Shown here: piece after piece, positions 39,860 through 50,800 of the stretch
Numbering within the stretch: position 1 is the stretch's first letter
Layout: each line of letters opens with the position of its first letter
Source of the DNA: Huiozyma naganishii CBS 8797
Lineage: Eukaryota; Ascomycota; Saccharomycetes; Saccharomycetales; Saccharomycetaceae
Assembly (NCBI RefSeq): GCF_000348985.1
Contig: NC_035924.1
Location: 558,001-622,000, forward strand
Length of the DNA: 64,000 nucleotides
Direction: 5' to 3'
The notes under the pieces: generated by a model
The model's input: the letters and a program-made list of their open reading frames with translations, nothing else
Databases searched by the model: none
What the model was told of the DNA's origin: nothing
Program-made: the position numbers and the translations under genes

Positions 39860-41269
39860 CTATTGTCCCGACAGCCTATCATCTGGAGTTGCTGAAACAG
39901 TTGAATCAGAGAAGGACATATCCGAGTCACTTAACACCTCCAATTCATTATCCTTAGCATATAGTTGCTTCTGCAACTCTTCCAGTTCTGCTTTCAATTT
40001 ATTGACTTGTTTCTCAAAACTCCTCCCATAATAGTCGACGTAATACGTGGCACCGTTGTGTGCTGCAATCAAGAATATGGAACTCAAGAAAGCTGCCGCG
40101 GCAATCCTAGATCGTAGCCACAATGAGCAAAGTAACATGGTGCAGAGCTGGTAGAGATATTGCAAAGTAATATAAATCACCATGGGCCAGGGAGCCTTTA
40201 AGTTGACTGCCCAGAAGTCTTTAAATTGATGGGAAGTCAAATATTCAAAACTCGTCATTCTTTCTCCTGATTTGATCTTGGAAGACTTCTTTAGCGTGAT
40301 GAAGTAGTGGTACATCGATTGCCAAAGAAGGTAGTAAAGAGAGGTCCAGACAATGTTGCTCTTCAGATTGACAGAAGATTTTATGGCTGCTGGGAATCTT
40401 TCCTTTTGATACTCTGCCGGCAAGCCATAATATATGACGTACATGGCTACCGGAGGAATAATGTGGATAAAACAGGAGGTTGTCTTATCGATGGAGTGTA
40501 AGACTAGAGAATTCCTCCAAGTAATCACCGCAAAGGAGAGAGAACCAAAAGTAAGGCAGAAACAGGACAGGAACAGGCTGCGTGATTGCGGCCAAACCCA
40601 TATGTAGACCAAGCATAAAAAATTCACAAAGTAGCACAGGTCTGCCATAAAGTAGTGTGTCTGCGTTTTATAATACGTGTAAAACCTTATCGGCATCAGA
40701 AGCCCTAACAAGAAAGTGTAATACACGTGGAACCATTCTGGGAACTGACCCATTATCATCCCGATAGAGAAGATGTTGAACAGGGTAAATGGATAAAACA
40801 GTTTCTCTAGTTTGTTAATATCTTTAAAGAATATTGTATGGAGGGGTTCATCCAAACCCTTCACTCTCAACAGCAATTTATTCTTGATCTCATCAATACT
40901 CCTTAATCTATTCGATGTGGTATCGCTCAACCTGTTTCGTAAATGATGGTAGTTCTGTTTTGTCCTATGGCTCAGATGCTTTGCCGAATCATTCACTTGC
41001 CTCCCCCTGTTGTAGTACAGCCCTCTCAAAGGGTACTTCCTAGAGCTAACTTTGGATGCTATCGGATCCAGCAGCTCTAAAATACTGGCCAACGAAATCC
41101 TTGTATCCTCGGTGTCCAATTCTGGGTCAACATCAAACATCATTTTTTGGTGTGGATAAGAGAGCGTATATTTCAACCTCTTCCTTCGTGCCAACACTAC
41201 TCGATAATTCAACGATATTGAACTATCTGCAATCATATATCTTATTCTTCCAGGGTTTGAAAGTCCCAT
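39860..41269 (-). CDS. GPC1: Glycerophosphocholine acyltransferase Gpc1
   Basis: 469 aa from ATG 41269; the frame runs open to 41353 but starts there only with TTG. After a hydrophilic N-terminus (~150 residues) there are about eight membrane segments between ~170 and 440, with the conserved pieces GQFPEWFHVYYTFLLG, RFYTYYKTQTHYFMADLCYF and LYYLLWQSMYHYF of the DUF2838 family. A C-terminal coiled coil (NKLKAELEELQKQLYAKDNE) and Ser-rich tail follow. Gpc1 acylates glycerophosphocholine with acyl-CoA to lyso-PC. It is next to CCM1 and RPL24, as in YGR148C-YGR150C. Confidence 0.9.
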   Translation of the reverse strand: MGLSNPGRIRYMIADSSISLNYRVVLARRKRLKYTLSYPHQKMMFDVDPELDTEDTRISLASILELLDPIASKVSSRKYPLRGLYYNRGRQVNDSAKHLSHRTKQNYHHLRNRLSDTTSNRLRSIDEIKNKLLLRVKGLDEPLHTIFFKDINKLEKLFYPFTLFNIFSIGMIMGQFPEWFHVYYTFLLGLLMPIRFYTYYKTQTHYFMADLCYFVNFLCLVYIWVWPQSRSLFLSCFCLTFGSLSFAVITWRNSLVLHSIDKTTSCFIHIIPPVAMYVIYYGLPAEYQKERFPAAIKSSVNLKSNIVWTSLYYLLWQSMYHYFITLKKSSKIKSGERMTSFEYLTSHQFKDFWAVNLKAPWPMVIYITLQYLYQLCTMLLCSLWLRSRIAAAAFLSSIFLIAAHNGATYYVDYYGRSFEKQVNKLKAELEELQKQLYAKDNELEVLSDSDMSFSDSTVSATPDDRLSGQ

Positions 41270-41859
41270 GTGCCTTTTAAAGTCTGTGACTGCTTTTTTG
41301 GAATTTGTATAAAACCCAGACACTTTTGAAAAAACCCAAAACTGTTTCCCCAATAGGAAATAACGGCGTCTTTTCTATTTTGGCGCAAGAAAACAGACGC
41401 AACTTTTTGTTCATTTTCGATTTCGGCATTCCCGCCAAAATCGCTGTTGAAAGTGACAAATTCATCGCAAGATTCACACCTGGTAGGTATTGAAGGTGCC
41501 CTTTAGTGTGTTGCTAGTAGTTGTTTTTCTACGAGAGAGGAGATCGGTAAACTGAAATAGTATGTGCTCCCATTGCTATGGTGCGGTGTGGTGTGTGACG
41601 ATTTTGTATTGAGGAGTAATTGAGGTTTATTCTGGGAGGTTAACCTGGCGTTATATGGAAGGAAACAAACAAACGACAGCAAATATTATTTGGAATATGA
41701 TAACTATTAAAAAAACCGACTCTAATACATTGTTGACACACCCGAATTTGATTAGCCCCCTCCCAAACTAAAAAGTATACTAACAATTTCTTTCTTTTTC
41801 TGTTTGTTATCCCAATGCGCGATACTCTCTATTGAATTTTTATAACTAGAACAAACACA
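41270..41859. other. Divergent GPC1/RPL24 promoter region
   Basis: About 590 bases. It holds a 9-bp perfect inverted repeat (ATTTTGGCG at 41377, CGCCAAAAT at 41433), a TG-rich Rap1-like stretch at 41581-41600 and a T-rich tract at 41786-41807 typical of ribosomal-protein promoters. No open frame begins with a credible ATG. Confidence 0.5.
41581..41600 (+). promoter_or_regulatory. Possible Rap1 site upstream of RPL24
   Basis: A TG-rich segment containing GGTGTGGTGTGTG, 260-279 bases upstream of the RPL24 ATG, where Rap1 sites usually lie in yeast ribosomal-protein promoters. The match is to the degenerate telomere-like form of the site, not the strict consensus. Confidence 0.4.
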
Positions 41860-42327
41860 ATGAAGGTCGAGCTTGATTCCTTTTCCGGTGGCAAAATCTA
41901 CCCAGGTAGAGGTACCCTATTTGTCCGTGGTGACTCCAAGATCTTCAGATTCCAAAACTCGAAGTCTGCCTCTTTGTTCAAGCAGAGAAAGAACCCAAGA
42001 AGAGTTCACTGGACCGTCTTGTTCAGAAAGCACAACAAGAAGGGTATCACTGAGGAAGTTGCCAAGAAGAGATCCAGAAAGACCGTCAAGGCCCAGAGAC
42101 CAATTGTCGGTGCCTCTTTGGACTTGATCAAGGAAAGAAGATCCATGAAGCCAGAAGTCAGAAAGGCCAACAGAGACGAGAGATTGAAGGCCAACAAGGA
42201 AAAGAAGAAAGCTGACAAGGCTGCCAGAAAGGCTGAATTGGCCAAGGTCGGCGGTACTCAAAGCTCGAAGTTCTCCAAGCAACAAGCTAAGGGTGCTTTC
42301 CAAAAGGTCGCTGCTACTTCTCGTTAA
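41860..42327 (+). CDS. RPL24: 60S ribosomal protein L24 (eL24)
   Basis: 155 aa, identical in length to both S. cerevisiae copies. The start MKVELDSFSGGKIYPGRGTL carries the eL24 zinc-ribbon region in the cysteine-less form seen in S. cerevisiae. The C-terminal half is Lys/Ala-rich. Codon use is extremely biased toward preferred yeast codons, in line with very high expression. No intron. The neighbours GPC1 and NAT2 indicate the RPL24B (YGR148C) locus. Confidence 0.98.
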   Translation: MKVELDSFSGGKIYPGRGTLFVRGDSKIFRFQNSKSASLFKQRKNPRRVHWTVLFRKHNKKGITEEVAKKRSRKTVKAQRPIVGASLDLIKERRSMKPEVRKANRDERLKANKEKKKADKAARKAELAKVGGTQSSKFSKQQAKGAFQKVAATSR

Positions 42328-42767
42328 GATTGCAAGCAAAAATTAAAAAGAACGACAATGAAGAAGCGGTGGTGTGGTGGAATAACTTCACATGTTACCT
42401 CCCTCTTGCGGGGTTTCTTTTGTTTAATAATCATGTATAAGCCATATATTTCTTTTCAAAAATTTCCATCTAAATACATAAAAAGCAAACATAATCAGCA
42501 CTAAATTGCAAGGGTACATACGTAGCACTGCCCCCCGCCGCATTCCTCTTCAGAACAACTGTGTGTAGCGTGCTGTTGTCATACTTCTGTATACGAAGCA
42601 CACACTACGAGCAGAATATTTCAACAAAGAAATTTATTGAAAAGAAAATTACGCTGTAATTGGGCAATAGGGACATCCCTTTGAGTTGTGAAGTTCAGAT
42701 TTGAAGGTTTGTGAAGTGTTTGCGGGCAACGTCTGCTGCTTCTTCCACTCCCACCATTACGCCGGTC
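42328..42767. other. RPL24 3' UTR and NAT2 promoter
   Basis: About 440 bases between two genes on the same strand; AT-rich near RPL24, with no further gene recognised. Confidence 0.45.
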
Positions 42768-43427
42768 ATGTTTTCGAGGGTCACAAGGGCGTACACGCTG
42801 TTTAGTGCGAGGGAATCGATACTGTTAAGAACCCGCGGTTCGTTGCGTGCCACTAATGGCCGCAGTATCACAACCGAGACAGCGAAGCGGACGGTGAAGC
42901 AGGATGTCAAAGGTATCAAGAAGTTGATGACGCAGTACGGATACTCTGCGTTGATAGTTTACATTGGTATTACGTTTATCAGTTTACCGTTGTGTTTCTT
43001 CACAGTCCATTCGTTTGGTGAGGAGAGGATGTCTCTGTACTTGAACAAAGCGAAGCGGGTGTTTGGGTACGGTGAACCTGACGAGCAGAGAGTGATTGAC
43101 CGCGTCAGGGCAAAGAAGTTGGCCCGACTGGAGATAGCAGAGGACGACACCTGGTGGACGAAGCTGAAACGATCGCCGATTCTGGCCGAGTTCCTCATTG
43201 CCTACGGCCTGCACAAGTCCCTCGTGTTTGTCAGGATACCAGCAACCGCGGCCATCACGCCGAGCATGGCAAGAGTGCTGAGACGGGCAGGGTTTACGCG
43301 GCTAACAGGCGGTGCCGCACCCGCGGCCGCGGGTGCGGCCTCACGCTCAACACTGAGCCCCAACGGCGTCGACATAGCAAGACAGAAGACCACCAAGGGC
43401 GAGAAGTGGTTCAATGGGCTGTTTTAA
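42768..43427 (+). CDS. NAT2: Mitochondrial DUF1279 (FAM210-like) protein Nat2
   Basis: 219 aa from ATG 42768; the upstream open frame begins only with GTG. An Arg/Ser/Thr-rich N-terminal ~50 residues suggest mitochondrial import. The core is the DUF1279 domain: DVKGIKKLMTQYGYSALIVY, a membrane segment ending SLPLCFFTVHS, then a second hydrophobic region near FLIAYGLHKSLVFVRIP and TPSMARVLRRAGF. S. cerevisiae NAT2 (YGR147C, 288 aa) was named for an N-terminal acetylation phenotype, but its biochemical role is unclear. A short Ala run near residue 195 is encoded by a GCGGCCGC-rich repeat. Confidence 0.88.
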   Translation: MFSRVTRAYTLFSARESILLRTRGSLRATNGRSITTETAKRTVKQDVKGIKKLMTQYGYSALIVYIGITFISLPLCFFTVHSFGEERMSLYLNKAKRVFGYGEPDEQRVIDRVRAKKLARLEIAEDDTWWTKLKRSPILAEFLIAYGLHKSLVFVRIPATAAITPSMARVLRRAGFTRLTGGAAPAAAGAASRSTLSPNGVDIARQKTTKGEKWFNGLF

Positions 43428-44354
43428 GGTACAAGAGGGGCGTGTGCACCCGTCCTGAACACTGTAAATACGAGGCAACCGTATAAGTGTATACTACACA
43501 CACACACATACACACATACAGAGACGCTCACTCCCACGTGAAACGGTGGACCCACACTTCAGAGAGCTGGGCCGTCCTCCGCCTGAATTCCGGTTTAAAC
43601 GGTTTGAGTTACCAAAAATAAATATTCCTTGGCCTCTTCTCGTGCTGTGCGCCGCTCTCTGGGGGGAGCTCGAGGTTTGTCTCGGAGGTGCTACGTTGCC
43701 ACAACAGCCACTGCAGGCGCAACACGTCGCAACACGTTACACCACCTCAATCCGAGTTGCCTTAACGCACAGGCTCGTATAACGCCGTGGGCAACCCACC
43801 CTGCGTCGTAAAGGGGGTGTGTATGACGCGGATCTTGTCCGCCAACAGCCACTGCTCAGCGTGGCACGTATAGGAGAGCAGTCGGCCACTCGTGCGCGTG
43901 CGGCTCGATGCTCGTGCGTGGGGCAGGATCTTTTGGAGGTGCACTGGCGGCAGTACACACCCGCGCCTGCTCCTTGATCTCAGGGTGCTTTTGGTTTCTT
44001 GTGTTCCCTGTTACTCCATACAGATATCTACAGACTTGTGCACCTCGTTAGGAGAGAGAAAGAGAGAAGAGGGTGTACAGCACGTTTTACGGCTACTCAG
44101 TATATATATACTACGTGACCTCGCAATCCCACTCCAGCTCCAGCTCGAGCAGTGGCCTCAAACAGAGCGTACAGATAATTCGTTTTACGTTTTATTCTCT
44201 CAATCATATTTCTTGTTGTTGCTATTTCCGTCTGCGACAAATTTGATCAGTTTCTAAATATCTCCCGCATATTCTTCCCATATAAGTGTGAGGACGCTTG
44301 CATGCAATAGTGTACTACTGGAGAAGACAAGAATACCGCCGGCAGAATAAAACC
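43428..44354. other. Long NAT2/ECL1 intergenic region
   Basis: About 930 bases, the longest gene-free span on the right half. Contents seen: a CA-rich tract (43496-43520), a GC-rich part (43640-43970) with many short open frames lacking support, and TATATATATA near 44100-44110. The span is consistent with a large stress-regulated ECL1 promoter and 5' leader. Confidence 0.45.
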
Positions 44355-44863
44355 ATGGAATCATTCAACGATTTCTGTAGTTACTGCGATCAATTGATTG
44401 TGAACCCGCAGTCAAGCCAACAGCTCTCGCACCTGCCGCAGCATCTATATTCCGACAAACGTGCACGAGAAGACCACAGCTTGTTCTGTTCGGAACACTG
44501 CAAGTTGCTGGATCAACAGTCCTTCCAAAAATACCACCATACTGTAAATAAAGATGCAATCCAAAGGGCAAACGAGCGAGATATTACCTCTCACTGCGCA
44601 AGGGACATTGACAATATAGACACGCTTCTCAAATCGCCTCTTTTACATCCAACGGATTCACAAAAACGAGAGAGAAGCAAAGTACAGGGCGACAATTACA
44701 CAATGGGCGAGTGGTTGCTGGATTCGTGCGACTGCAATATAAGATCGTCCGTTATGTGTCCTCGAGCGTTCGGTAAGGGGGCGCCCTGCAATCTTTGACG
44801 GATCGTACCGCAGAGGAAAACTACAATAAATGGCTAACCTCTAAGGAGATATTCAAGATATGA
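44355..44863 (+). CDS. ECL1: Lifespan/zinc-response protein Ecl1, likely frameshifted near its end
   Basis: Starts at ATG 44355 (MESFNDFCSYCDQLI), the Cys-x2-Cys signature of the Ecl1 family, with further cysteines in FCSEHCKLL. The frame stops at 44798 after 147 codons. In another frame directly downstream lies ALQSLTDRTAEENYNKWLT, ending at a TGA at 44861-44863, which reads like the natural C-terminus. The switch would be in the G-run and GGCGCC near 44776-44786. Ecl1 proteins extend chronological lifespan and respond to sulfur or zinc limitation. Adjacent to NAT2 as YGR146C is. If the frameshift is not real, the protein is 147 aa. Confidence 0.75.
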
Positions 44864-45095
44864 TTAAGGGATAGGAGTTGTATCCTGCTTCTCTTATTAT
44901 GCTAATTAATGACTAAAAAATAACACACACACACCCCTAACTAAATAACGATCGCTGGGTACACGTTCGTGCACCTGCTAACTTACACAACTACATACAA
45001 ATCTAAAGCATTTCTTCTTATGATCATTAACGTGAGCATTACTACCACATTTATCCTCTATTATTATTACTACTACACAGTTTTTTAGAATAGAC

Positions 45096-47057
45096 CTAAA
45101 ATTCAGCGTATTTGGCACTTGCCCCGGCGCCAAAATGCTCCTCTGCCATGTGCTTCACGGCGACATTGCCAAACAAGTTTACAAACCGCCGCCTCACAAC
45201 GATGTTGTTGTGCGAATCCGGCTGGATCTTCACCAACACTTTGCGCCACGTCATCGTCTCCTGCCACGCCCGCGCAATGCGCTCCTGTATTCTGTTCACG
45301 CTCTCATTCGGATACACAAGTTTCTTCAACGTAGGCCTGTGCGCGTAGTGCTCCGGCGGCAAGTGATCCGGATCGTACATGTGGTCGTGGATGATGGCGT
45401 CTCTTCTCAGCTTTGGGTTCTTGATGTACTCCTGCGTCGGGACGGGCGCAGTAAGCGTGGATAACGCGGAGAGCACCGTCGAAGCCTCTGTCGGGGCACT
45501 GAACTTCCCACCGCCTCTGCCATCACTGGAGTCCTCGTTCTCTACAACCTGACCCCGCTGGAATTTCTTGTTCTTGCGGACATGAAGCAGCGCCTGCGGC
45601 ATCACCCACTTCGCCGTATCCTTGATGTTGAGGTCGTCCCCAGGGATCTCCCCCGTCGGCGTTTTCCCCCCGCCGAGTCTCTCCCTCGAACCGCCCAGGT
45701 CATCTGGGACCGATACAGGTGTCCCCGCACTCGACGGTATATCAGCGGTAGATTCCTCAGAACTTTTCAACTGTGCCATCGGCTCATCGGAACCCTTCTC
45801 CTTTATCCGCTTCACTTTCGCCAGACTCTTCCAATCTAGATACATTAGCGCCGCGGTCCTAATGGGGACGATACCGTCGTGTACGATGTTCGCGTACAGC
45901 GTTCTGTGAACAAATCGCTCGAATGTAGCCCTGATGGGCGGTTGGATCAGTATTTCCAAGATCAGTCTCGGGAAGTTCTTTTCGGAACCAATGTACAGAC
46001 CGTCCTTCGACGTCAAGGGCGTGTATTTCAAGTTCAGATCTCTCCCTGTCAAACCCAACGCACCCATATCCAGCGGGATCGATAGGTACAGCGGGAAGTC
46101 ACCAATGACACCAAGGAACGGGCTCGCCAGAGTGATGAAGTTCACGGGTCTTGCGCCGCCCTTCGTCTCGTCAAAGATGTCGGGTCTCTTCATCGTAATG
46201 TAATGGACGGCCATTGTCTGCGTGGGTCCACCCAGCGAGTGGCCCACAAAGGAGACTTTATCCACTTTGACACCTTCTTTCTTCAGCTGCTCGATTGTTC
46301 TAATGACGTATTCTCCGACTCGCTTGCCCAGATAGTGCACTCCGTGACCAGATTTCCCCATGTTGTCCATACACCCTCTCACTACCACGTTTGGGTTGAT
46401 CAAATCCTCAACACCGTTAGCGACCTCCTCTATCTTATCCTTCATGTAGAGCATGTCACACCCGACGTTCGAGAAGATCCCATGAGTAATAATGACCAAG
46501 TGCGCTGGGCGATCCTTGAATTTGGGTGGTAAAGCCCACAGAGTGTTCGAGTCCCACTCTTCAAAAGTGACACCTGGGGATTCGTGCAGGGGCCTAGCCT
46601 TCTTGCCTTTACAAGCCCTTCTCGTGGATCCGACCCTAAGCGAGTAACTGATAGTCGGGAACGCGACGACGGCTAGTTGGCACAGCACATCGACGGTGAA
46701 GCAGTACACATCCTCCGTTCCTTGCAACAGACTCGTTTCATTCAAGAACAGATCGGCTTTGAAAGTTTCCGAAGGTCTCAAATCCTCCTTAAATTGAACT
46801 GGGTCCTTACTCTCGAACTTCTTGTCCTCGTCGTAGTTAATCGGCCGCACGTCGACATAAAAAGAGTACGGCCCAGTGAGGTACACGGGTCGCATAAGCG
46901 GACTTTCGTTGTTCTTTACCCTCAAATGAAGCTTCTCCAGCGACTTGTCCCGCAGTTTCGACCTTGTGACACGAATCTTGTACCGTGTCATACCTCCTAT
47001 CCCCAACGACTTGCCCTCACTGATGAGCAGCTCCCCTGCATTGTGTTCTGCTACCAT
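45096..47057 (-). CDS. Putative serine lipase of the ROG1/DUF676 family (YDR444W ortholog)
   Basis: 653 aa. An N-terminal beta-rich domain (~1-170) precedes an alpha/beta-hydrolase fold: HLVIITHGIFSNVG (oxyanion region, ~187-200) and the nucleophile elbow VSFVGHSLGG (~272-281, Ser in GHSLG). A low-complexity insertion (~430-490) and a conserved C-terminal helix region (RIARAWQETMTWRKV, NLFGNVAVKHMAEEHF) follow. Family members Rog1, YDL109C and YDR444W are predicted lipid hydrolases; Rog1 is a monoacylglycerol lipase. Adjacency to SSN2 and the matching orientation point to YDR444W. The substrate is unknown. Confidence 0.88.
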   Translation of the reverse strand: MVAEHNAGELLISEGKSLGIGGMTRYKIRVTRSKLRDKSLEKLHLRVKNNESPLMRPVYLTGPYSFYVDVRPINYDEDKKFESKDPVQFKEDLRPSETFKADLFLNETSLLQGTEDVYCFTVDVLCQLAVVAFPTISYSLRVGSTRRACKGKKARPLHESPGVTFEEWDSNTLWALPPKFKDRPAHLVIITHGIFSNVGCDMLYMKDKIEEVANGVEDLINPNVVVRGCMDNMGKSGHGVHYLGKRVGEYVIRTIEQLKKEGVKVDKVSFVGHSLGGPTQTMAVHYITMKRPDIFDETKGGARPVNFITLASPFLGVIGDFPLYLSIPLDMGALGLTGRDLNLKYTPLTSKDGLYIGSEKNFPRLILEILIQPPIRATFERFVHRTLYANIVHDGIVPIRTAALMYLDWKSLAKVKRIKEKGSDEPMAQLKSSEESTADIPSSAGTPVSVPDDLGGSRERLGGGKTPTGEIPGDDLNIKDTAKWVMPQALLHVRKNKKFQRGQVVENEDSSDGRGGGKFSAPTEASTVLSALSTLTAPVPTQEYIKNPKLRRDAIIHDHMYDPDHLPPEHYAHRPTLKKLVYPNESVNRIQERIARAWQETMTWRKVLVKIQPDSHNNIVVRRRFVNLFGNVAVKHMAEEHFGAGASAKYAEF

Positions 47058-47808
47058 TGGTGCTTGGGGGAAAGAGTCGAGGAGAATTTAAAACCGAGCC
47101 AGCGTCTGCAATTACCCAAAACGATCCTTTGAGCGTCTACCACCGTGCTTGATGAACGATCCTCTGAATCAAAGTAATAGCGATGAGTCTCAACGCGTCA
47201 TCGGCGTAATTTTCTAGCCATTGTTTTATTTTCTTGATATTGTTGGAACGAAGGTCTTGAACATGTGGCATCGCACAGTATTGTAGTATACCTCTCCCCA
47301 TCATTCCATTGCTCAATCACCCGTTCATTTGATCCTCGATCTACACACACCTAGGTCAACAGCTCACACCTCGAGGCCTCGTGAAACAATCCTTTTGCTT
47401 CAAAAACTTGTTTTCAGTCCCCAGCAAAGTTGCCAAAAGAATGTCTATAAAGTGTCAGGCAGACGATGAGACTTCACTACCGGAGCTAGATGTAACTAAC
47501 TCCATCAAGTCCACCATCACATCATGTCCATGATCATGGGGGGAGGGTCTGACCGTGTGTTACCCGGTCTGGTATTTTATTTTGGGATCGGATTCTCGAG
47601 ATGCGTTTGAAGCGTGGATCGTGTTGATGATGATGAGCGGTACCTTGTCTCTGCTATTGTTTGACAGTTGACTTGTGCAATACAGTTTTTGGTGGGGAAC
47701 TACACACGGCGGTGGTGGGCTGGTTTTACTTGTACATTGTACGGACGAATATTCCTCTTTTTATTATTATTACTGCTACTATAATCCTTTATTATTCTTG
47801 AAACTGGG
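47058..47808. other. Divergent lipase/SSN2 promoter region
   Basis: About 750 bases between two divergent genes. Short tracts such as TTATTATTATT (47761-47772) precede SSN2. No RNA gene or ATG-led frame is convincing. Confidence 0.45.
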
Positions 47809-50800
47809 ATGGATGAGATACATATACCGTACAGGTTGGAGATGCTCGTGTCTAATCTGTACAAAGTGGATACAATATCGAAGGTAAACTATGCACAGTA
47901 TTTGCCACCGAATAACGATGATCAATGGTCAATTCAGATGGAACTCACATTGCGGAGACGGGATCGTAGCGTTCTTGTAGCGCTGCTCTCGAGGGAACTT
48001 TGGTGTTTCTCCGTGAACGACGATCCACTGCCGAAGTTAACCGCAACGGAAAAAATCACAGATTTGAGTGCAGAGGCCAATAATGATACGTCTCCTGTGA
48101 CTGCCAACAAATCCGGTGAATTCACATCCGATTATTCCAAACCTAATCTGCCACCTCACTACGCACTGTTCCTAAAGGCTTTACGCAAAGTGATTTATAT
48201 TAACTTGGCTACCAATTCTAATAATCAACTGATCCAATACGGTAACGCATGTGTGTCTTTGCTGCAGGACCCCTCTGGGAGGAGCAACCCTCTATTGCAG
48301 TTAGAACCTCATCTGTTTGCGAACGGTGACCTGACAGTCTCAATAAGCACCAAAGATATAGGACTTATCAAACTGACAGAAGATGACTTACGTGAAGAGT
48401 TCTTAAAGGAACATGCACTGTATCTGGCACCCTCAGGTATCAGAATGTATCTGCCCTCTAACACGAACAAACAACAAATACTGTGCAAGGCACCTCCTAA
48501 TGCGGCAACGTTATTGGAAACACTGAGTGTGTCCCACGGGATCACTCTTGTAGATAATGGGGACATGAAATGGGTTAAAGTGATACCGCATTTGGGACAT
48601 CTAAATGGTTACACCCCAAGTATCGCATCGTACATGAAACCACCTACTAATCCTAGAAAAATCGTTTGGCCCCTAGAACTATGCTTTGCACAACCTGCCA
48701 CGGTAGTATCTAAGGGTGCCAGTGACTGCTCCATACATCAGGATTTGAACGGAATGATGGACCTAGTGGACGATTTTATACAGGTGAAACAAACTTCTGC
48801 ATATAGGACCCCAGGAAGTTCTGGTGCCCTGAATACAAACCCAATGAGTTCTGGTGGTGGATACACAGAACAGTTTCAACAGTCGTACAGAAACTTGGCA
48901 AACACAACCAACAACGCAGGCTCGTTCCCTATGTCCAACCCTCCAGCAACGAAACATTCGCCCTTGGCGAGCTTACCCGTATCGCACGAAAGTAAAGACA
49001 GTGCACATATACCGGACACGGTCAACAGTGCAAACGGACTCACGCTGGCGAACAATCTCCTCCTCTCCCCAAACTTGACTACTGCTATGGAAAAGGGTGG
49101 CGTCAACGGCAGACAGGACTCGTTCAACTTGGAGTTTTCACACACACCAAGCACGAACGGACACGCGAATAACCAGCTGTTTTCCATAGATAAGAAGCAA
49201 ACGAATGAACCTTCCACCATATCACCCGTCAAGGGCGACATTGGCTATGGACTGATTATGGATACCGTGATACCCGGGACCAATGGTTCTCAAGATCAGC
49301 CGCATTCTGAAACACAGGAAGATGTACAAGAGGAGCCAGCTGACGACAAAGAACTGTTTGGAGATGATGATGATGACGACGACGATGACAATAATACTGC
49401 AATGACGGATACCATGGACGTGGATCAACCAAAGCTAAAACGTGAACCAAACGGAGAGGCGGGGGATGATGACGATCTATTTGGTGACATCAACGATAAT
49501 GACAACTCTTCCCCCAGTGCGGAGAAAACTTTTCACGGTGTGAAAACATCGGACGAGATAACTGAAGATATGTTTGGCATGTCCGACGACGAGGAAAACG
49601 GGAACAGTAAGGCGGGGACTTCCCGAAATTCCAACGAGGCACCTCAATCGCGAGATCAAGCGAGTTCCGAGTATTTTGATTATCAGAAACCACCGATACG
49701 ACGCTTCATGAAACCAGGCACCAAGCGCAAGTATACTGACATACCCTTCGAGGAGATCACACTATCGAACAGTCCGTTGTACATGGATCCGGGGGCACCA
49801 CTGCCGGTCGATACGCCGCGTGATAGAAGGAGAAGTGTATTTGCGCCACTAAACTTCAACCCGATTATTGAAAACAATGTTGATAACAAGTACAAAAATG
49901 GTGGGAAATTCTCAATTAGCCCAGCTCAAAAGGAGGACGCCTTCAAATTTGATGTCTCAACGGGGGACTTTTCAACTTCCGATGAAGAGGACAGTGATTC
50001 GAGTCTCGAAAGTTTTGATTACAATAACGCCAAGCAAGATTTGAAGTCTTTTGAGGGTAGTGTGCACGACTCGCAGTTTTTGAACTATCAGAATGTGGCC
50101 ACAGGGCACGATTCCGTGGCTACAGGTCTATTATCGAACAATGACAACATCGGCACAGAACCGTATATGAAGGACGGGTCAGAGGGGATATGGAAAATAT
50201 CGCACAACGAAATTCCACAGACTGACTCACCACTGAAACCCGTGGATGCCTCGCTTCAGCCTATTTATAACAACTTAACGGAAAACCTATCCCCCGAATC
50301 GATGGCGGGATCGATTTTACAAAATAAAGAGAAACCGTTGAAGAAGGAGGAGGAGAAACAGTTAGATATCTTGGGTGCCGAAAGGGGCACTGATCTAACA
50401 CGATGTCATATTAATGCGGAAAATAGCGAAGAAAAGCTACCGTTTAACAGTCTTCCATTCCTATTGCGGCACATACCGTTGTCCTCGATTCCAGACGTAT
50501 TTCTGGACAACAACCCGAAGATTCGTTTGAGTAGAAAAAATCAAGATATATTGGACCTTTTAGCAGAACAAATTATCTTTGACCACGGTCTATTGGGGAG
50601 TTTTAATATCCCTGAAATACGATACGACGATATTCTAGTTGACAAAGATGGGTTTATTGCGAACACAATGGAACAAATATTCCCTAACTTCCAAAATATT
50701 CTTGGGAGTGATATCATTAGTAAGATATACCCAATGAAACAACCGTTTGTGTATGCGAAAAAACAACACGAAATAATAAAAATCAAGACCGATGCGCAAC

